Shown here piece after piece: positions 1 through 6,084 of a DNA stretch of 9,557 nt. The stretch is taken from the NCBI GenBank assembly GCA_016926575.1, contig JAFGOJ010000101.1, positions 1-9,557 of the forward strand, written 5' to 3'. Source of the stretch: Anaerolineae bacterium. Lineage in GTDB: Bacteria; Chloroflexota; Anaerolineae; B4-G1; DUEL01. Below the pieces are notes generated by a model that saw nothing but the letters and a program-made list of their open reading frames with translations, was not told the origin of the DNA and did not search any database. The position numbers and the translations under genes were made by a program. Position 1 is the first letter of the stretch; each line of letters begins with the position of its first letter.

Positions 1-56
1 GGGCGGAGCCCCTGCAAAGTCCTGGTAACCGATAGTCGGCGGGTAAGAAACCCGCC
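1..56. repeat. GC-rich hairpin cluster at the left edge
   Basis: Three short inverted repeats follow one another: GGGC/GCCC around GGA (1-11, possibly longer beyond the edge), CCGA/TCGG around TAG (29-39), and GGCGGGT/ACCCGCC around AAGAA (38-56). The last two overlap, so they would be alternative folds. The third has a 7-bp stem, but no T-run follows it, so a classical intrinsic terminator is not supported. The style (GC-rich stem, adenine-rich loop, then CCTAC) resembles REP-like repeats scattered between genes in Chloroflexota genomes, which is from memory. It may also end a transcript entering from the left. The hairpins are seen directly; the repeat-family assignment is inference. Confidence 0.5.
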
Positions 57-75
57 CTACATCGAGACGGTCTAT

Positions 76-87
76 TTTCGGAATAGT
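76..87 (+). promoter_or_regulatory. 12-base word TTTCGGAATAGT upstream of the DUF2007 gene (copy 1)
   Basis: TTTCGGAATAGT lies 3 bases before the AAGGAGGAAG ribosome-binding site of the DUF2007 gene. The same 12 bases occur on the minus strand at 9546-9557, upstream of the substrate-binding protein gene, which also has the identical AAGGAGGAAG site. Spacing to the ribosome-binding site differs (3 and 11 bases), so the word is not simply an extended Shine-Dalgarno. It could contain a -10 element (AATAGT matches TATAAT at 4 of 6 positions), an operator, or be chance. No convincing -35 is visible at the right distance. Confidence 0.35.
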
Positions 88-102
88 AGCAAGGAGGAAG
101 CA

Positions 103-390
103 ATGTCCCAAAACGAGATGGTCGTTGTAGCAACGTACGGCAACGAGCTGTACGCCGAGATCGCCTGGGGAGTGCTCGACGCCGAGGGCATCGAAGCGTT
201 CATCGCCAAGGACGACGCAGGGGCGATGATCCCGTCGCTGCAGCAGACCGGCGGCGTGCGGATTCTGGTCGCAGCGGAGGACGCGGACAGGGCCCTCGAA
301 ATCCTCGAATCGGATATAGATGTCGAAGACGAATATGACGATTATGATTACGAGGACGAAGACGAATACGAGGACGAGGACGATGTTTAA
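103..390 (+). CDS. DUF2007-family protein with long acidic tail
   Basis: This 95-residue soluble protein matches the DUF2007 pattern (putative signal-transducing protein). It opens with a beta strand (VVVATYGN, residues 7-14), then a helix carrying the EAEI/LDAEGIEAF-type segment (about 15-34), a central PSLQQTGGVRILV segment (44-56), and a DADRALEIL helix (60-68). This small ferredoxin-like fold is known from PII-like and adaptor-type proteins, but its molecular role is not established. Residues 71-95 are an added tail of 18 acidic residues and 4 tyrosines out of 25, likely disordered. The start is set by a strong AAGGAGGAAG at 91-100, 2 bases before ATG. The last 8 bases overlap the start of the next gene, so the two are probably translated together. 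The acidic tail is the unusual part. The fold call is fairly sure; the function is unknown. Confidence 0.85.
   Translation: MSQNEMVVVATYGNELYAEIAWGVLDAEGIEAFIAKDDAGAMIPSLQQTGGVRILVAAEDADRALEILESDIDVEDEYDDYDYEDEDEYEDEDDV
370..380 (+). promoter_or_regulatory. Ribosome-binding site embedded in acidic codons
   Basis: The GAG and GAC codons at the end of the DUF2007 tail read GAGGACGAGGA, which offers two GAGG Shine-Dalgarno-like cores 9 and 3 bases before the ATG at 383. The acidic tail therefore doubles as the initiation region of the overlapping gene. This supports ATG 383 over the longer in-frame start at 320, which would need 71 bases of overlap and has no such site. Confidence 0.5.
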
Positions 391-793
391 GCGCGCACGC
401 AAGCTGGTCAGACGGTTGATCGTGTTGGAGCTGCTGAGCGCGCTGGCGGTTCTGATCTGGTGGTGGTGGCAGCAATCCGAGGAGGAAAGTGCCGCCGAGG
501 CCGTCGGCAGCACAGAAGCGCCCCCCACCCCGCCCGCGCCGCCCGACGACCTGAGGCGCATCGAGGGCATCGGCCCCAAGATCGCGGGCGCGCTCCAGGC
601 CGCGGGCGTGCAAACGTTCGCCCAGGTCGCCGCGTCAGGCGTGGACGAACTGGAGCGGATCGTCAAAGCGGCCGGCGTGCGCATCGCCTACCCGCAAACC
701 TGGCCCGAACAGGCACAGTTGGCCGCCGTGGGGGACTGGGACGGCCTGGCTGCGCTCCAGGGGCAACTCAAAGGCGGCCGGCGGGTAGCCTGA
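383..793 (+). CDS. Membrane-anchored helix-hairpin-helix protein
   Basis: The 136-residue product has a basic N-terminus (KRARKLVRR, 3-11), one hydrophobic segment ending in four tryptophans (about 12-29), an acidic then Pro-rich linker (32-54), and a helix-hairpin-helix domain with the hairpin IEGIGPKIAGAL (60-71). A short second module follows with TWP...W...L...LKGGR (106-133). This HhH plus TWP...GGR tail occurs in ribosomal protein L21-associated and other small bacterial proteins; HhH hairpins usually bind DNA backbone non-specifically. The charge pattern predicts N-inside topology, which would put the HhH domain outside the membrane, as in the competence protein ComEA, although the domain is not of ComEA type. 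An in-frame start at 320 exists but is unlikely. The stop lies one base from the stop of the convergent glycosidase gene. The family is fairly sure; the role is unknown. Confidence 0.8.
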   Translation: MFKRARKLVRRLIVLELLSALAVLIWWWWQQSEEESAAEAVGSTEAPPTPPAPPDDLRRIEGIGPKIAGALQAAGVQTFAQVAASGVDELERIVKAAGVRIAYPQTWPEQAQLAAVGDWDGLAALQGQLKGGRRVA

Positions 794-794
794 C

Positions 795-2138
795 CTATCT
801 CCGGCGCGAGCGGAGCAGCACGAGCAGCACCAACGCGAGCGCCACGCCGCCCGCAACCAGCCCCAGATTCGACCGGACGGCCGCGAGTGGCTGCGTCACC
901 GGCGTGGCGGGCGGAACGGGGAGTTGCGTCGGCGGGAGCGTGGGCGCCGGTGTCGAAGTTGGGCACGGCGTCGCCGCGTCCGTCGCCGTGGGCAGCGGCG
1001 TGGGCGGCAGCGTAGCGGTGGGGAGCGGCGTCTCCGTAGGGAGGGGGGCGGGCGTCTCGGTCGGCGCGGGTTCGGCAGTCGCCGTCGGCGTCACCACTGC
1101 GGTCGCCACCACCGCAACCTCCGCCGCAGCCGAGGCCTGGGTCGGGTTGACGATAATCGGCGCGCCGGGCACGCCCGGCGGGAGCGGTTCACTGGCCCGG
1201 TAGAGGTCGCCCAGTTCGCGGGTCAGGCTGAGATAGACATCCCCATACGCCGCGCTCGGCTCGATGTACGACCCTTCGGGCCACTCGTTGAAACTGGTGA
1301 TCACCACCCAATCCGCCCCGCTCTGAATCGCCCCTTCCCAACAGTTGCGGTAGTACGCCCCATCGGCGCGGTCGCGGACGAAGGCGTCGGCCCGCCCGGT
1401 GACCAGGTCGTTGTAACCGGGCATCACCGTCGCCACCCACACCTTGACCGAGCCGTGCTCAGCGTTCCAATCGTCGACGCGCTCGCCCCAGCGGCGCAGC
1501 ACCGCCCCCGGGTCGGGGTCCCAGGCCACGCTGTAGAGATGCGTGCCGTCGAACGGCCCCAGGTAGCTCAGATCGACCCCCTCCATGATCCACATCGTCT
1601 GGTGCTGCGGGTCCAACTGTTGGCGCACGGCGTACCACCACTCGACCGGGAAGCGATTCTGCCTCCAGAAGAAGACCACCGGGCGGCCGCCTACGCGCAG
1701 GTAGGCCGGGTGCAGCGCGTGGACAGTGAGCAGGTACTCCAGCGCGGCGACCACATCGTCTTCGGTTTGGAAAAACGGGCCGATCGTTTCGAAATCGACG
1801 GCGGCCTCGAAGCCGCGCTGGGCGGCAATATCCAACAAGAGCGCGAAGTTCGTCTCGGTTTGGTTGTTCTCGACCTGCGGGCCATACCACGACTGGACGA
1901 AGGCATCGATGCCGGCCTGCTGCGCCTGGCGCACGTGGCGCTCGATGGCGGCGGGGTCGCTGGAGGCATACCGTTCCAGCGGCTGGTCGGGCAGGCCCAT
2001 ATCCCAGGTACTCCAGTCGAACCAGGCGTAGTAGAAGGCCAGCACCAGGCGCTCGCCGAAGGCATCGGCAGGAGCAGGGCGGCTGAAGATCGCTCCGAAG
2101 AGCACGAGGAGGAGCAGACAGACGCGGCGGCGGTTCAT
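795..2138 (-). CDS. GH99-like secreted, membrane-anchored glycosidase
   Basis: The 447-residue protein has a signal peptide (1-26, cut after PADA), a TIM-barrel-type glycosidase domain (about 30-315), a Pro/Thr/Ala-rich stalk (about 331-420), a membrane helix (about 425-442) and a final RSRRR. The start of the domain (LAFYYAWF, 33-40), QSWYGP (82-87) and especially ITSFNEWPEGSYIEPS (280-295) match glycoside hydrolase family 99 and relatives (endo-alpha-1,2-mannosidase/mannanase). In that family two glutamates three residues apart act in catalysis; here these are E285 and E288. The likely substrate is a mannose-containing or other surface polysaccharide, but specificity cannot be read from sequence. 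The start at 2138 gives a clean signal peptide and an ATGA overlap with the upstream FemAB-like gene; a 15-residue longer start at 2183 would bury the signal. There is no LPXTG, so the C-terminus looks like a plain membrane stop-anchor. Confidence 0.85.
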   Translation of the reverse strand: MNRRRVCLLLLVLFGAIFSRPAPADAFGERLVLAFYYAWFDWSTWDMGLPDQPLERYASSDPAAIERHVRQAQQAGIDAFVQSWYGPQVENNQTETNFALLLDIAAQRGFEAAVDFETIGPFFQTEDDVVAALEYLLTVHALHPAYLRVGGRPVVFFWRQNRFPVEWWYAVRQQLDPQHQTMWIMEGVDLSYLGPFDGTHLYSVAWDPDPGAVLRRWGERVDDWNAEHGSVKVWVATVMPGYNDLVTGRADAFVRDRADGAYYRNCWEGAIQSGADWVVITSFNEWPEGSYIEPSAAYGDVYLSLTRELGDLYRASEPLPPGVPGAPIIVNPTQASAAAEVAVVATAVVTPTATAEPAPTETPAPLPTETPLPTATLPPTPLPTATDAATPCPTSTPAPTLPPTQLPVPPATPVTQPLAAVRSNLGLVAGGVALALVLLVLLRSRRR

Positions 2139-3211
2139 GAGAGCGCCTCGCCGGGCGCGGCTTGCCGTTGCTCGCGCCGCCAATGACGCCAGTGCATCAA
2201 CGCCAGCACACGCGGCGCGACGCGCGTGTAGAGCGCGTGCCCCAGCCGCGAGGCCGGGTAGTCATACGCCCCGATATGCTCGACGAACGCCGCGCCGAAG
2301 CCTTCCTTGAAACGGTAGACGCCCCACAGCGGGTCGGATTCGTCCAGCGTATCGGGCGCGCCCCACATATCGTAGACCGCGCACCCCTGCGCCTGCGCCC
2401 AGCGGATCGCTTCCCATTGCAGGCGGTGGTTCGGCATCAGGTCGCGGTGAGTCGAGCGCGACGCGCCGTACATATACCACGCCGTGCGCCCGAAGCGGAA
2501 CAGCAGGATCATCGCCAGCGGTTCGCCGTCGAACTCGGCGATGAAGGGCTGGGCCAGCCCTGCCGCGATGAACGCGCCCCAGGCGTCGCGGTAATACGCC
2601 TCGGTGCGAATGACGAACCGGTCGCGCCGGCCGGTTTCGCGGTACAAGTCGTAGAGCAGGGGCAGATCGTCCAGCCCGCCCCGGCGCACCGTCACCCCGC
2701 GCCGGTCAGCCAGGCGGATGTTGTAGCGCCACTTCGGCTTCATCCCGGCGAGCAGGTCGTCCGGGCCGGGTGTCAAGTCAAGCGTCAGTGTGTTGCGGAA
2801 CTGGATTTGCTGCGCGGAGGGGAGCCAGCCACGGCGCTTCAGGCAGGCCACGGCGGCAGCGCCTGCCGGCGAGTCGGCAGGCACGTCGGGGTCGATCTTG
2901 ATCTGGAGCGCGTGCCGCTCGCGGGCCAACCGTTCCAGGCCGGCGAGCACCTGCTCGAAGCAGGCGGTATCGGCCGCATCGAAGAGGGGACCTTTGGGCA
3001 CGTACACCATCCGGAGCGGCAGCCGCCAGAGCGGCCGGGAGAGCACCAGAGCGGCCGCCTGTGGTGTGGGGCCATCGGTCCACAGCCAACGTTCCGCCTG
3101 CCAGCCGTAGCGTTCCTTGAACGCCCCCCATTCCCAACTCTGCAACACGTGATGGGCGGGCAGCCCTGTCACAGCCGCGTTCCACGTCGTTCGCTCATCG
3201 ACCCGTTTCAC
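2135..3211 (-). CDS. FemAB/FemX-like aminoacyltransferase
   Basis: The approximately 358-residue soluble protein matches the FemAB/MurM type of tandem GNAT-fold transferases, which add amino acids from aminoacyl-tRNA to lipid II or related carriers. Recognisable segments in order are HVLQSWEWGAFKERYGW near the N-terminus, MVYVPKGPLF, IQFRNTLTLDL, MKPKWRYNIRLADRRGV, AWYMYGASR, PNHRLQWEAIRWA, and GVYRFKEGFG near the C-terminus. In bacteria with reduced or unusual walls such proteins may modify other surface polymers, so the acceptor is uncertain. The start chosen is GTG 3211, because AAAGGA (3225-3220) lies 8 bases upstream. ATG 3220, 3 residues longer, has that site directly abutting it and is the alternative. 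ATG 3259 is excluded because it lies upstream of the predicted transcription start. The 3' end overlaps the glycosidase gene by ATGA, so the two are probably co-translated in cell-surface work. Confidence 0.85.
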   Translation of the reverse strand: MKRVDERTTWNAAVTGLPAHHVLQSWEWGAFKERYGWQAERWLWTDGPTPQAAALVLSRPLWRLPLRMVYVPKGPLFDAADTACFEQVLAGLERLARERHALQIKIDPDVPADSPAGAAAVACLKRRGWLPSAQQIQFRNTLTLDLTPGPDDLLAGMKPKWRYNIRLADRRGVTVRRGGLDDLPLLYDLYRETGRRDRFVIRTEAYYRDAWGAFIAAGLAQPFIAEFDGEPLAMILLFRFGRTAWYMYGASRSTHRDLMPNHRLQWEAIRWAQAQGCAVYDMWGAPDTLDESDPLWGVYRFKEGFGAAFVEHIGAYDYPASRLGHALYTRVAPRVLALMHWRHWRREQRQAAPGEALS

Positions 3212-3247
3212 ACGTTCCATCCTTTCATTTGCATAGCGCGCCTGCCT

Positions 3248-3275
3248 ATTATGCAGCATCCCCCCGCCCTGTCAA
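3248..3275 (-). promoter_or_regulatory. Sigma-70 type promoter for the FemAB/GH99 pair
   Basis: Read on the minus strand, a perfect TTGACA (3275-3270) is followed after 16 bases by CATAAT (3253-3248), a 5-of-6 match to the -10 consensus. Transcription should begin near 3241, leaving a leader of about 20-30 bases before the FemAB-like start. This is one of a back-to-back pair of promoters. Confidence 0.75.
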
Positions 3276-3284
3276 GAAGGCGAT

Positions 3285-3313
3285 TTGACACCTTGGCCCA
3301 CTTAGGCTACACT
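3285..3313 (+). promoter_or_regulatory. Sigma-70 type promoter for the membrane protein/phosphoesterase/DUF4349 operon
   Basis: A perfect TTGACA (3285-3290) is followed after 17 bases by TACACT (3308-3313), a 4-of-6 match to TATAAT with the key A2 and T6 kept. Transcription should start near 3320, giving a leader of about 75 bases. The -35 box faces that of the leftward promoter, 9 bases apart. Confidence 0.7.
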
Positions 3314-3357
3314 TCACCCTGACATCGCAATGACGCTGCTGAAAAAATCAGGAATCT

Positions 3358-3383
3358 ACCGTAAAGGCGCTAAGAACGCCAAG
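3358..3383 (+). repeat. Degenerate 9-base-period element in the leader
   Basis: The leader contains AAAGGCGCT then AAGAACGCC then AAG, a run with a 9-base period. It resembles a dispersed element of the form AAAGGCGCAAAGAACGCAAAG that recurs between genes in many environmental bacterial genomes and often gets translated as KGAKNAK in over-long gene starts. That is exactly what an ATG start at 3330 would produce here. GGCG (3366-3369) and CGCC (3377-3380) can also pair. The periodicity is seen directly; family membership is from memory and unconfirmed. Confidence 0.35.
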
Positions 3384-3395
3384 TTGGAGGTAATG

Positions 3396-4187
3396 ATGAA
3401 AGATCGTGTGCGCATCGCCTTGGGCATCGTCCTTATCCTGCTGGGCATCGCGCTCGTGGCGCAGCGGATGGGCTGGTTCGGCAGGTGGGAGGTGCCCGTG
3501 TGGGCCTTCGTGCTGGTGGCGATTGGGCTGGCGGCGCTGGGCCTGGCCATCAGCAGCAAGGAGTTCTGGTGGGCCCTCATCCCTGCCTGCCTGTTCATCA
3601 CGATGGGCGTTTTTATGTACGTCACAGAAAACGGCCTGCTGCAAGAGGACGCCGCCACCGGCGGTTCCGTGTTCTTCGGTATGGCGCTGCCCTTCTGGTT
3701 GATCCTGATCATTCGCGGGCGGTCCTTCTGGTGGGCGGCGATCCCCGCGGCCGTGCTGACCTTCGTCGCGCTGAGCGCGGGGTTGACGGCCGTCATCGGC
3801 GAAGTGTGGACCGGATCTCTGGTGATGTGGGGCATCGCCATCCCGTTCTGGATCGTCTACGCCACGAACCGCGAGCGATGGTGGGCGATCATCCCCGCCG
3901 GGGTGATGACCACGCTGGGGGTGATCCCCCTGGTCGAGGACGCGTGGCCCGGGGTATGGATCGCCGGGTTCATTCTCGGCGGCCTGGCGCTGACGTTCTT
4001 GCTGATTTACGTCCTTTCAGGGCTGCGCCGGGAATTGGCCTGGGCGCTGTGGCCGGCCGTGGGATGCCTGATCGGCGCGGTCAGCATACCGTTGTTGCAG
4101 GAGCGGGCCAACCTGGTGCCGGCGGTGATCCTCATCATCGTCGGACTCATTATTTTGTCGGTGACACTGTTCAGGCGCAAGTCGTAG
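3396..4187 (+). CDS. Multi-pass membrane protein with four internal repeats
   Basis: The 263-residue product is almost entirely hydrophobic, with roughly eight membrane helices. It starts with a helix of the type RIALGIVLILLGIALVAQRMGW, common in LiaF/DUF5668-like membrane proteins. The rest is built from a repeated unit marked by WWALIPA (58-64), WWAAIPA (112-118), WWAIIPA (162-168) and AWALWPA (215-221), spaced 50-54 residues. Within the units a second mark recurs: LPFWLI (98-103), IPFWIV (149-154) and LTFLLI (199-204). No catalytic or transport signature is visible. Start: GGAGG at 3386-3390 is 5 bases before ATG 3396 and only 2 before ATG 3393; the far-upstream ATG 3330 would translate the leader repeat and is rejected. 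It is the first gene of the rightward operon, 43 bases before the phosphoesterase gene. Function unknown. Confidence 0.8.
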   Translation: MKDRVRIALGIVLILLGIALVAQRMGWFGRWEVPVWAFVLVAIGLAALGLAISSKEFWWALIPACLFITMGVFMYVTENGLLQEDAATGGSVFFGMALPFWLILIIRGRSFWWAAIPAAVLTFVALSAGLTAVIGEVWTGSLVMWGIAIPFWIVYATNRERWWAIIPAGVMTTLGVIPLVEDAWPGVWIAGFILGGLALTFLLIYVLSGLRRELAWALWPAVGCLIGAVSIPLLQERANLVPAVILIIVGLIILSVTLFRRKS

Positions 4188-4230
4188 TCGCCTTTCGCCG
4201 CCGTGACGCCAGAAGGTGAGGTAAAGACAC

Positions 4231-4971
4231 GTGCGCTTCTTAATCATTTCAGACATTCACGCTAACCTGGCTGCGTTACAGGCTGTGTTGAGTGACGCCA
4301 AGACGTTCGGCTTCGACGCCGTGTGGTGCCTGGGCGACCTCGTCGGCTACGGGCCCGACCCGAACGGGTGCATCGAACGCATTCAAGACTTTGATCACGT
4401 CGCCGTGGCCGGAAATCACGACTGGGCCTCGCTCGGCAAGCTGAACCTGGAGCACTTCAACGTCGACGCTCGCGCCGCCAACACCTGGACCCAGGAACAA
4501 CTCAGCGAGGCATCGCGGGAATACCTGGAGGCCCTGCCCACGCACCTCCAACAAGAAGGCATCACCCTGACCCACGGCAGCCCGCGCGAGCCCATCTGGG
4601 AGTACATCCTGGAAGTGGAGCAGGCGCTGATCAACTTCCGCTACTTCACGACCTCCATCTGCCTGGTCGGGCACACCCATATCCCCACAGCCTTCTTGCT
4701 GGACGAAAGCAAGCGGCAGTGCCACGCCTATCTCTCGCCCTACCCCGCCCCGCTGCCCATCTACTCCCCCAACACGCGGCTGATCCTCAATCCCGGCAGC
4801 GTGGGGCAGCCACGGGACGGCGACCCGCGCGCCAGTTACGCGATTTTGGACAGCGACGCCGGCACGTGGGAGCACCGCCGCGTGGAATACGCCGTCGAGA
4901 TCACCCAAGAGCGTATGCGCGCGCGCAACCTGCCGCGCCGGCTGATCACCCGCCTCCAGATGGGACGCTGA
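4231..4971 (+). CDS. Calcineurin-like metallophosphoesterase (MJ0936/YfcE type)
   Basis: The 246-residue soluble protein carries the full metal-binding set of the calcineurin-like fold: D8 and H10 in SDIHAN, D36 in LGDLVGYGP, N62 and H63 in AGNHDW, H115 in LTHGSP, and H148 and H150 in GHTHIP. A dinuclear metal centre hydrolysing a phosphodiester or phosphomonoester is expected. The LVGYGPDPN motif and the NPGSVGQPRDGDPRASYAI segment near the C-terminus are typical of the MJ0936-like subgroup, whose natural substrates are mostly unsettled (nucleotides, dinucleoside polyphosphates or proteins have been proposed for relatives). The start is GTG; the reading frame meets a stop just upstream (TAA at 4222-4224), so no longer version is possible. 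GGTGAG at 4215-4220 is the likely ribosome-binding site. It lies in the middle of the operon, with no terminator on either side. Confidence 0.9.
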   Translation: MRFLIISDIHANLAALQAVLSDAKTFGFDAVWCLGDLVGYGPDPNGCIERIQDFDHVAVAGNHDWASLGKLNLEHFNVDARAANTWTQEQLSEASREYLEALPTHLQQEGITLTHGSPREPIWEYILEVEQALINFRYFTTSICLVGHTHIPTAFLLDESKRQCHAYLSPYPAPLPIYSPNTRLILNPGSVGQPRDGDPRASYAILDSDAGTWEHRRVEYAVEITQERMRARNLPRRLITRLQMGR

Positions 4972-5045
4972 TGCACACAGGGGAACCAAACCACGCCCTC
5001 CGGCGTCTAGTAAGCACATACATTCGACGCAATGGAGGAATCGAA

Positions 5046-5969
5046 ATGAAACAACATACGTGGATAGGTCTGGTATTGGCTGCGGCCCTGCTGTTGACGA
5101 CCGGGGCGTGCGCCACTTATATGAGCGCACCGGCGGAACCCTATTACGACGAGATCGGCGTCGAACAAGAGGGTGGCTGGGTCAGCGATGCGCCAGTGTC
5201 TGCCGATTCAGGAGAAGCCCCCGGCTACGGCAGAGGCGAAGGCGTGGCCAGCGACGCCATCAGTGTCGAGCGGATGGTCATCCGCACCGGCGAGCTCGAC
5301 ATCATCGTGCCGGAGACCGTCGCCGCCATCGACGACATCCGGGAGATCGTAGAAGAGCTGGACGGGTACGTGGTCACGCTCAACACCTACCAGTACGACC
5401 AGGGCGTGCGCGGCAGCATCACCATCCGCGTCCCGGCCGAGGACTTCGACACGGCTATAGAGCAGATCAGCGCGTTGGCGTCGACCGTCGTGCGACGCTC
5501 GGTGTCGGGCCAGGACGTGACCTCCGAGTACGTTGATCTGGAGTCTCACCTGCGCCACCTGCGGGCCGTCGAAGAGCAGCTCCTGGAGTTCCTCGAAGAC
5601 GCCGAGGACACCGAAGCCACGCTGTCCGTCTACAGCCAACTGAGCAGCGTGCAATCGGAGATCGAACAGGTGCGCGGGCAGATGCAATACCTGGAGAACC
5701 AGGCCGCGCTGTCGACGATCGTCGTCTCCCTCACGCCCGACGCGCTGGCCCAACCGCTCGAAGTGAGCGGGTGGAACCTGCCCGGCACGTTCCGCGAGGC
5801 CGTCCAATCCCTGGTCGACGTGCTGGAGTTCGCAATCAAGGCGCTCATCTACATCGTCATCGTCATCCTGCCCACGCTGCTCCTGATGGCCCTGCCCATC
5901 TTCGGAGTGGCGGTGCTGATCCGCGCGCTGGTTCGCCGCCGCAAGCAGAGAAAAGCAAGCGCCGAATAA
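5046..5969 (+). CDS. DUF4349 lipoprotein with C-terminal membrane helices
   Basis: The 307-residue protein begins with a lipoprotein-type signal (1-21) ending TTGA before C22, a slightly non-canonical lipobox because position -3 is T. A flexible acidic/Gly segment follows (about 25-75). The DUF4349 domain then runs from MVIRTGELDIIV through VTLNTYQYDQGVRGSITIRVPAEDFDTAI and SVSGQDVTSEYVDLESHLRHLRAVEEQLLEFL to QAALSTIVVSLTP. A coiled coil spans about 165-225. A hydrophobic stretch (about 255-295) ends in RRRKQRK, so the protein is tethered at both ends, with the domain outside. DUF4349 proteins are common surface lipoproteins of unknown role. The start is set by GGAGG (5034-5038), 7 bases before ATG. 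It is last in the operon, 74 bases after the phosphoesterase gene and just before a terminator. Confidence 0.88.
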   Translation: MKQHTWIGLVLAAALLLTTGACATYMSAPAEPYYDEIGVEQEGGWVSDAPVSADSGEAPGYGRGEGVASDAISVERMVIRTGELDIIVPETVAAIDDIREIVEELDGYVVTLNTYQYDQGVRGSITIRVPAEDFDTAIEQISALASTVVRRSVSGQDVTSEYVDLESHLRHLRAVEEQLLEFLEDAEDTEATLSVYSQLSSVQSEIEQVRGQMQYLENQAALSTIVVSLTPDALAQPLEVSGWNLPGTFREAVQSLVDVLEFAIKALIYIVIVILPTLLLMALPIFGVAVLIRALVRRRKQRKASAE

Positions 5970-5990
5970 CCCCTCACCGCGTTACACCTC

Positions 5991-6014
5991 AAGGGCCGAC
6001 CCGTGTCGGCCCTT
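5991..6014 (+). terminator. Intrinsic-type terminator of the rightward operon
   Basis: A perfect 10-bp stem, AAGGGCCGAC paired with GTCGGCCCTT around the loop CCGT, begins 21 bases after the DUF4349 stop. It is followed by the T-rich but interrupted ACTTTCATT. The stem is strong and the U-tract imperfect. The arms are A-rich on the left and T-rich on the right, as expected for a terminator acting rightward. Confidence 0.8.
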
Positions 6015-6084
6015 ACTTTCATTCAGCCGTGCAAAAAGAAACGTCGTGTGAGGTCATACCCGGCCAACCAGGGGGCACTATTCG

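Noticed and set aside
880..1150. Repetitive GC-rich DNA that might be a tandem repeat or mobile element
   Set aside because: It is the coding sequence of the Pro/Thr stalk of the glycosidase; the repetition follows the amino-acid bias and stays in frame.
924..2186. Long plus-strand reading frame opposite the GH99-like gene
   Set aside because: Arg/Gly/His-rich translation typical of GC-rich antisense frames, no domain, while the opposite strand has a signal peptide, catalytic motif and stalk.
3212..3259. Longer start (ATG 3259) for the FemAB-like gene
   Set aside because: It lies between the -35 and -10 boxes of the predicted promoter, so it would not be in the mRNA; the extra residues match no FemAB N-terminus.
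2162..3322. Long plus-strand reading frame opposite the FemAB-like gene
   Set aside because: Low-complexity shadow frame, runs through the promoter region, no recognisable motif.
3330..3395. Longer start (ATG 3330) for the four-repeat membrane protein
   Set aside because: It would translate the 9-base-period leader element; a strong GGAGG sits right before ATG 3396.
4993..5006. Small hairpin ACGCC/GGCGT upstream of the DUF4349 gene
   Set aside because: Only 5 bp with no T-run; too weak to call a terminator, so the operon is treated as continuous.
4276..5130. Minus-strand frame opposite the metallophosphoesterase gene
   Set aside because: The plus strand carries all metal-binding motifs of a complete enzyme; the antisense product has no family features.
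6015..6084. Promoter for the CNMT-like methyltransferase gene
   Set aside because: Only weak -10-like words (such as TCATAC) were found, without a matching -35, so no specific promoter is called.
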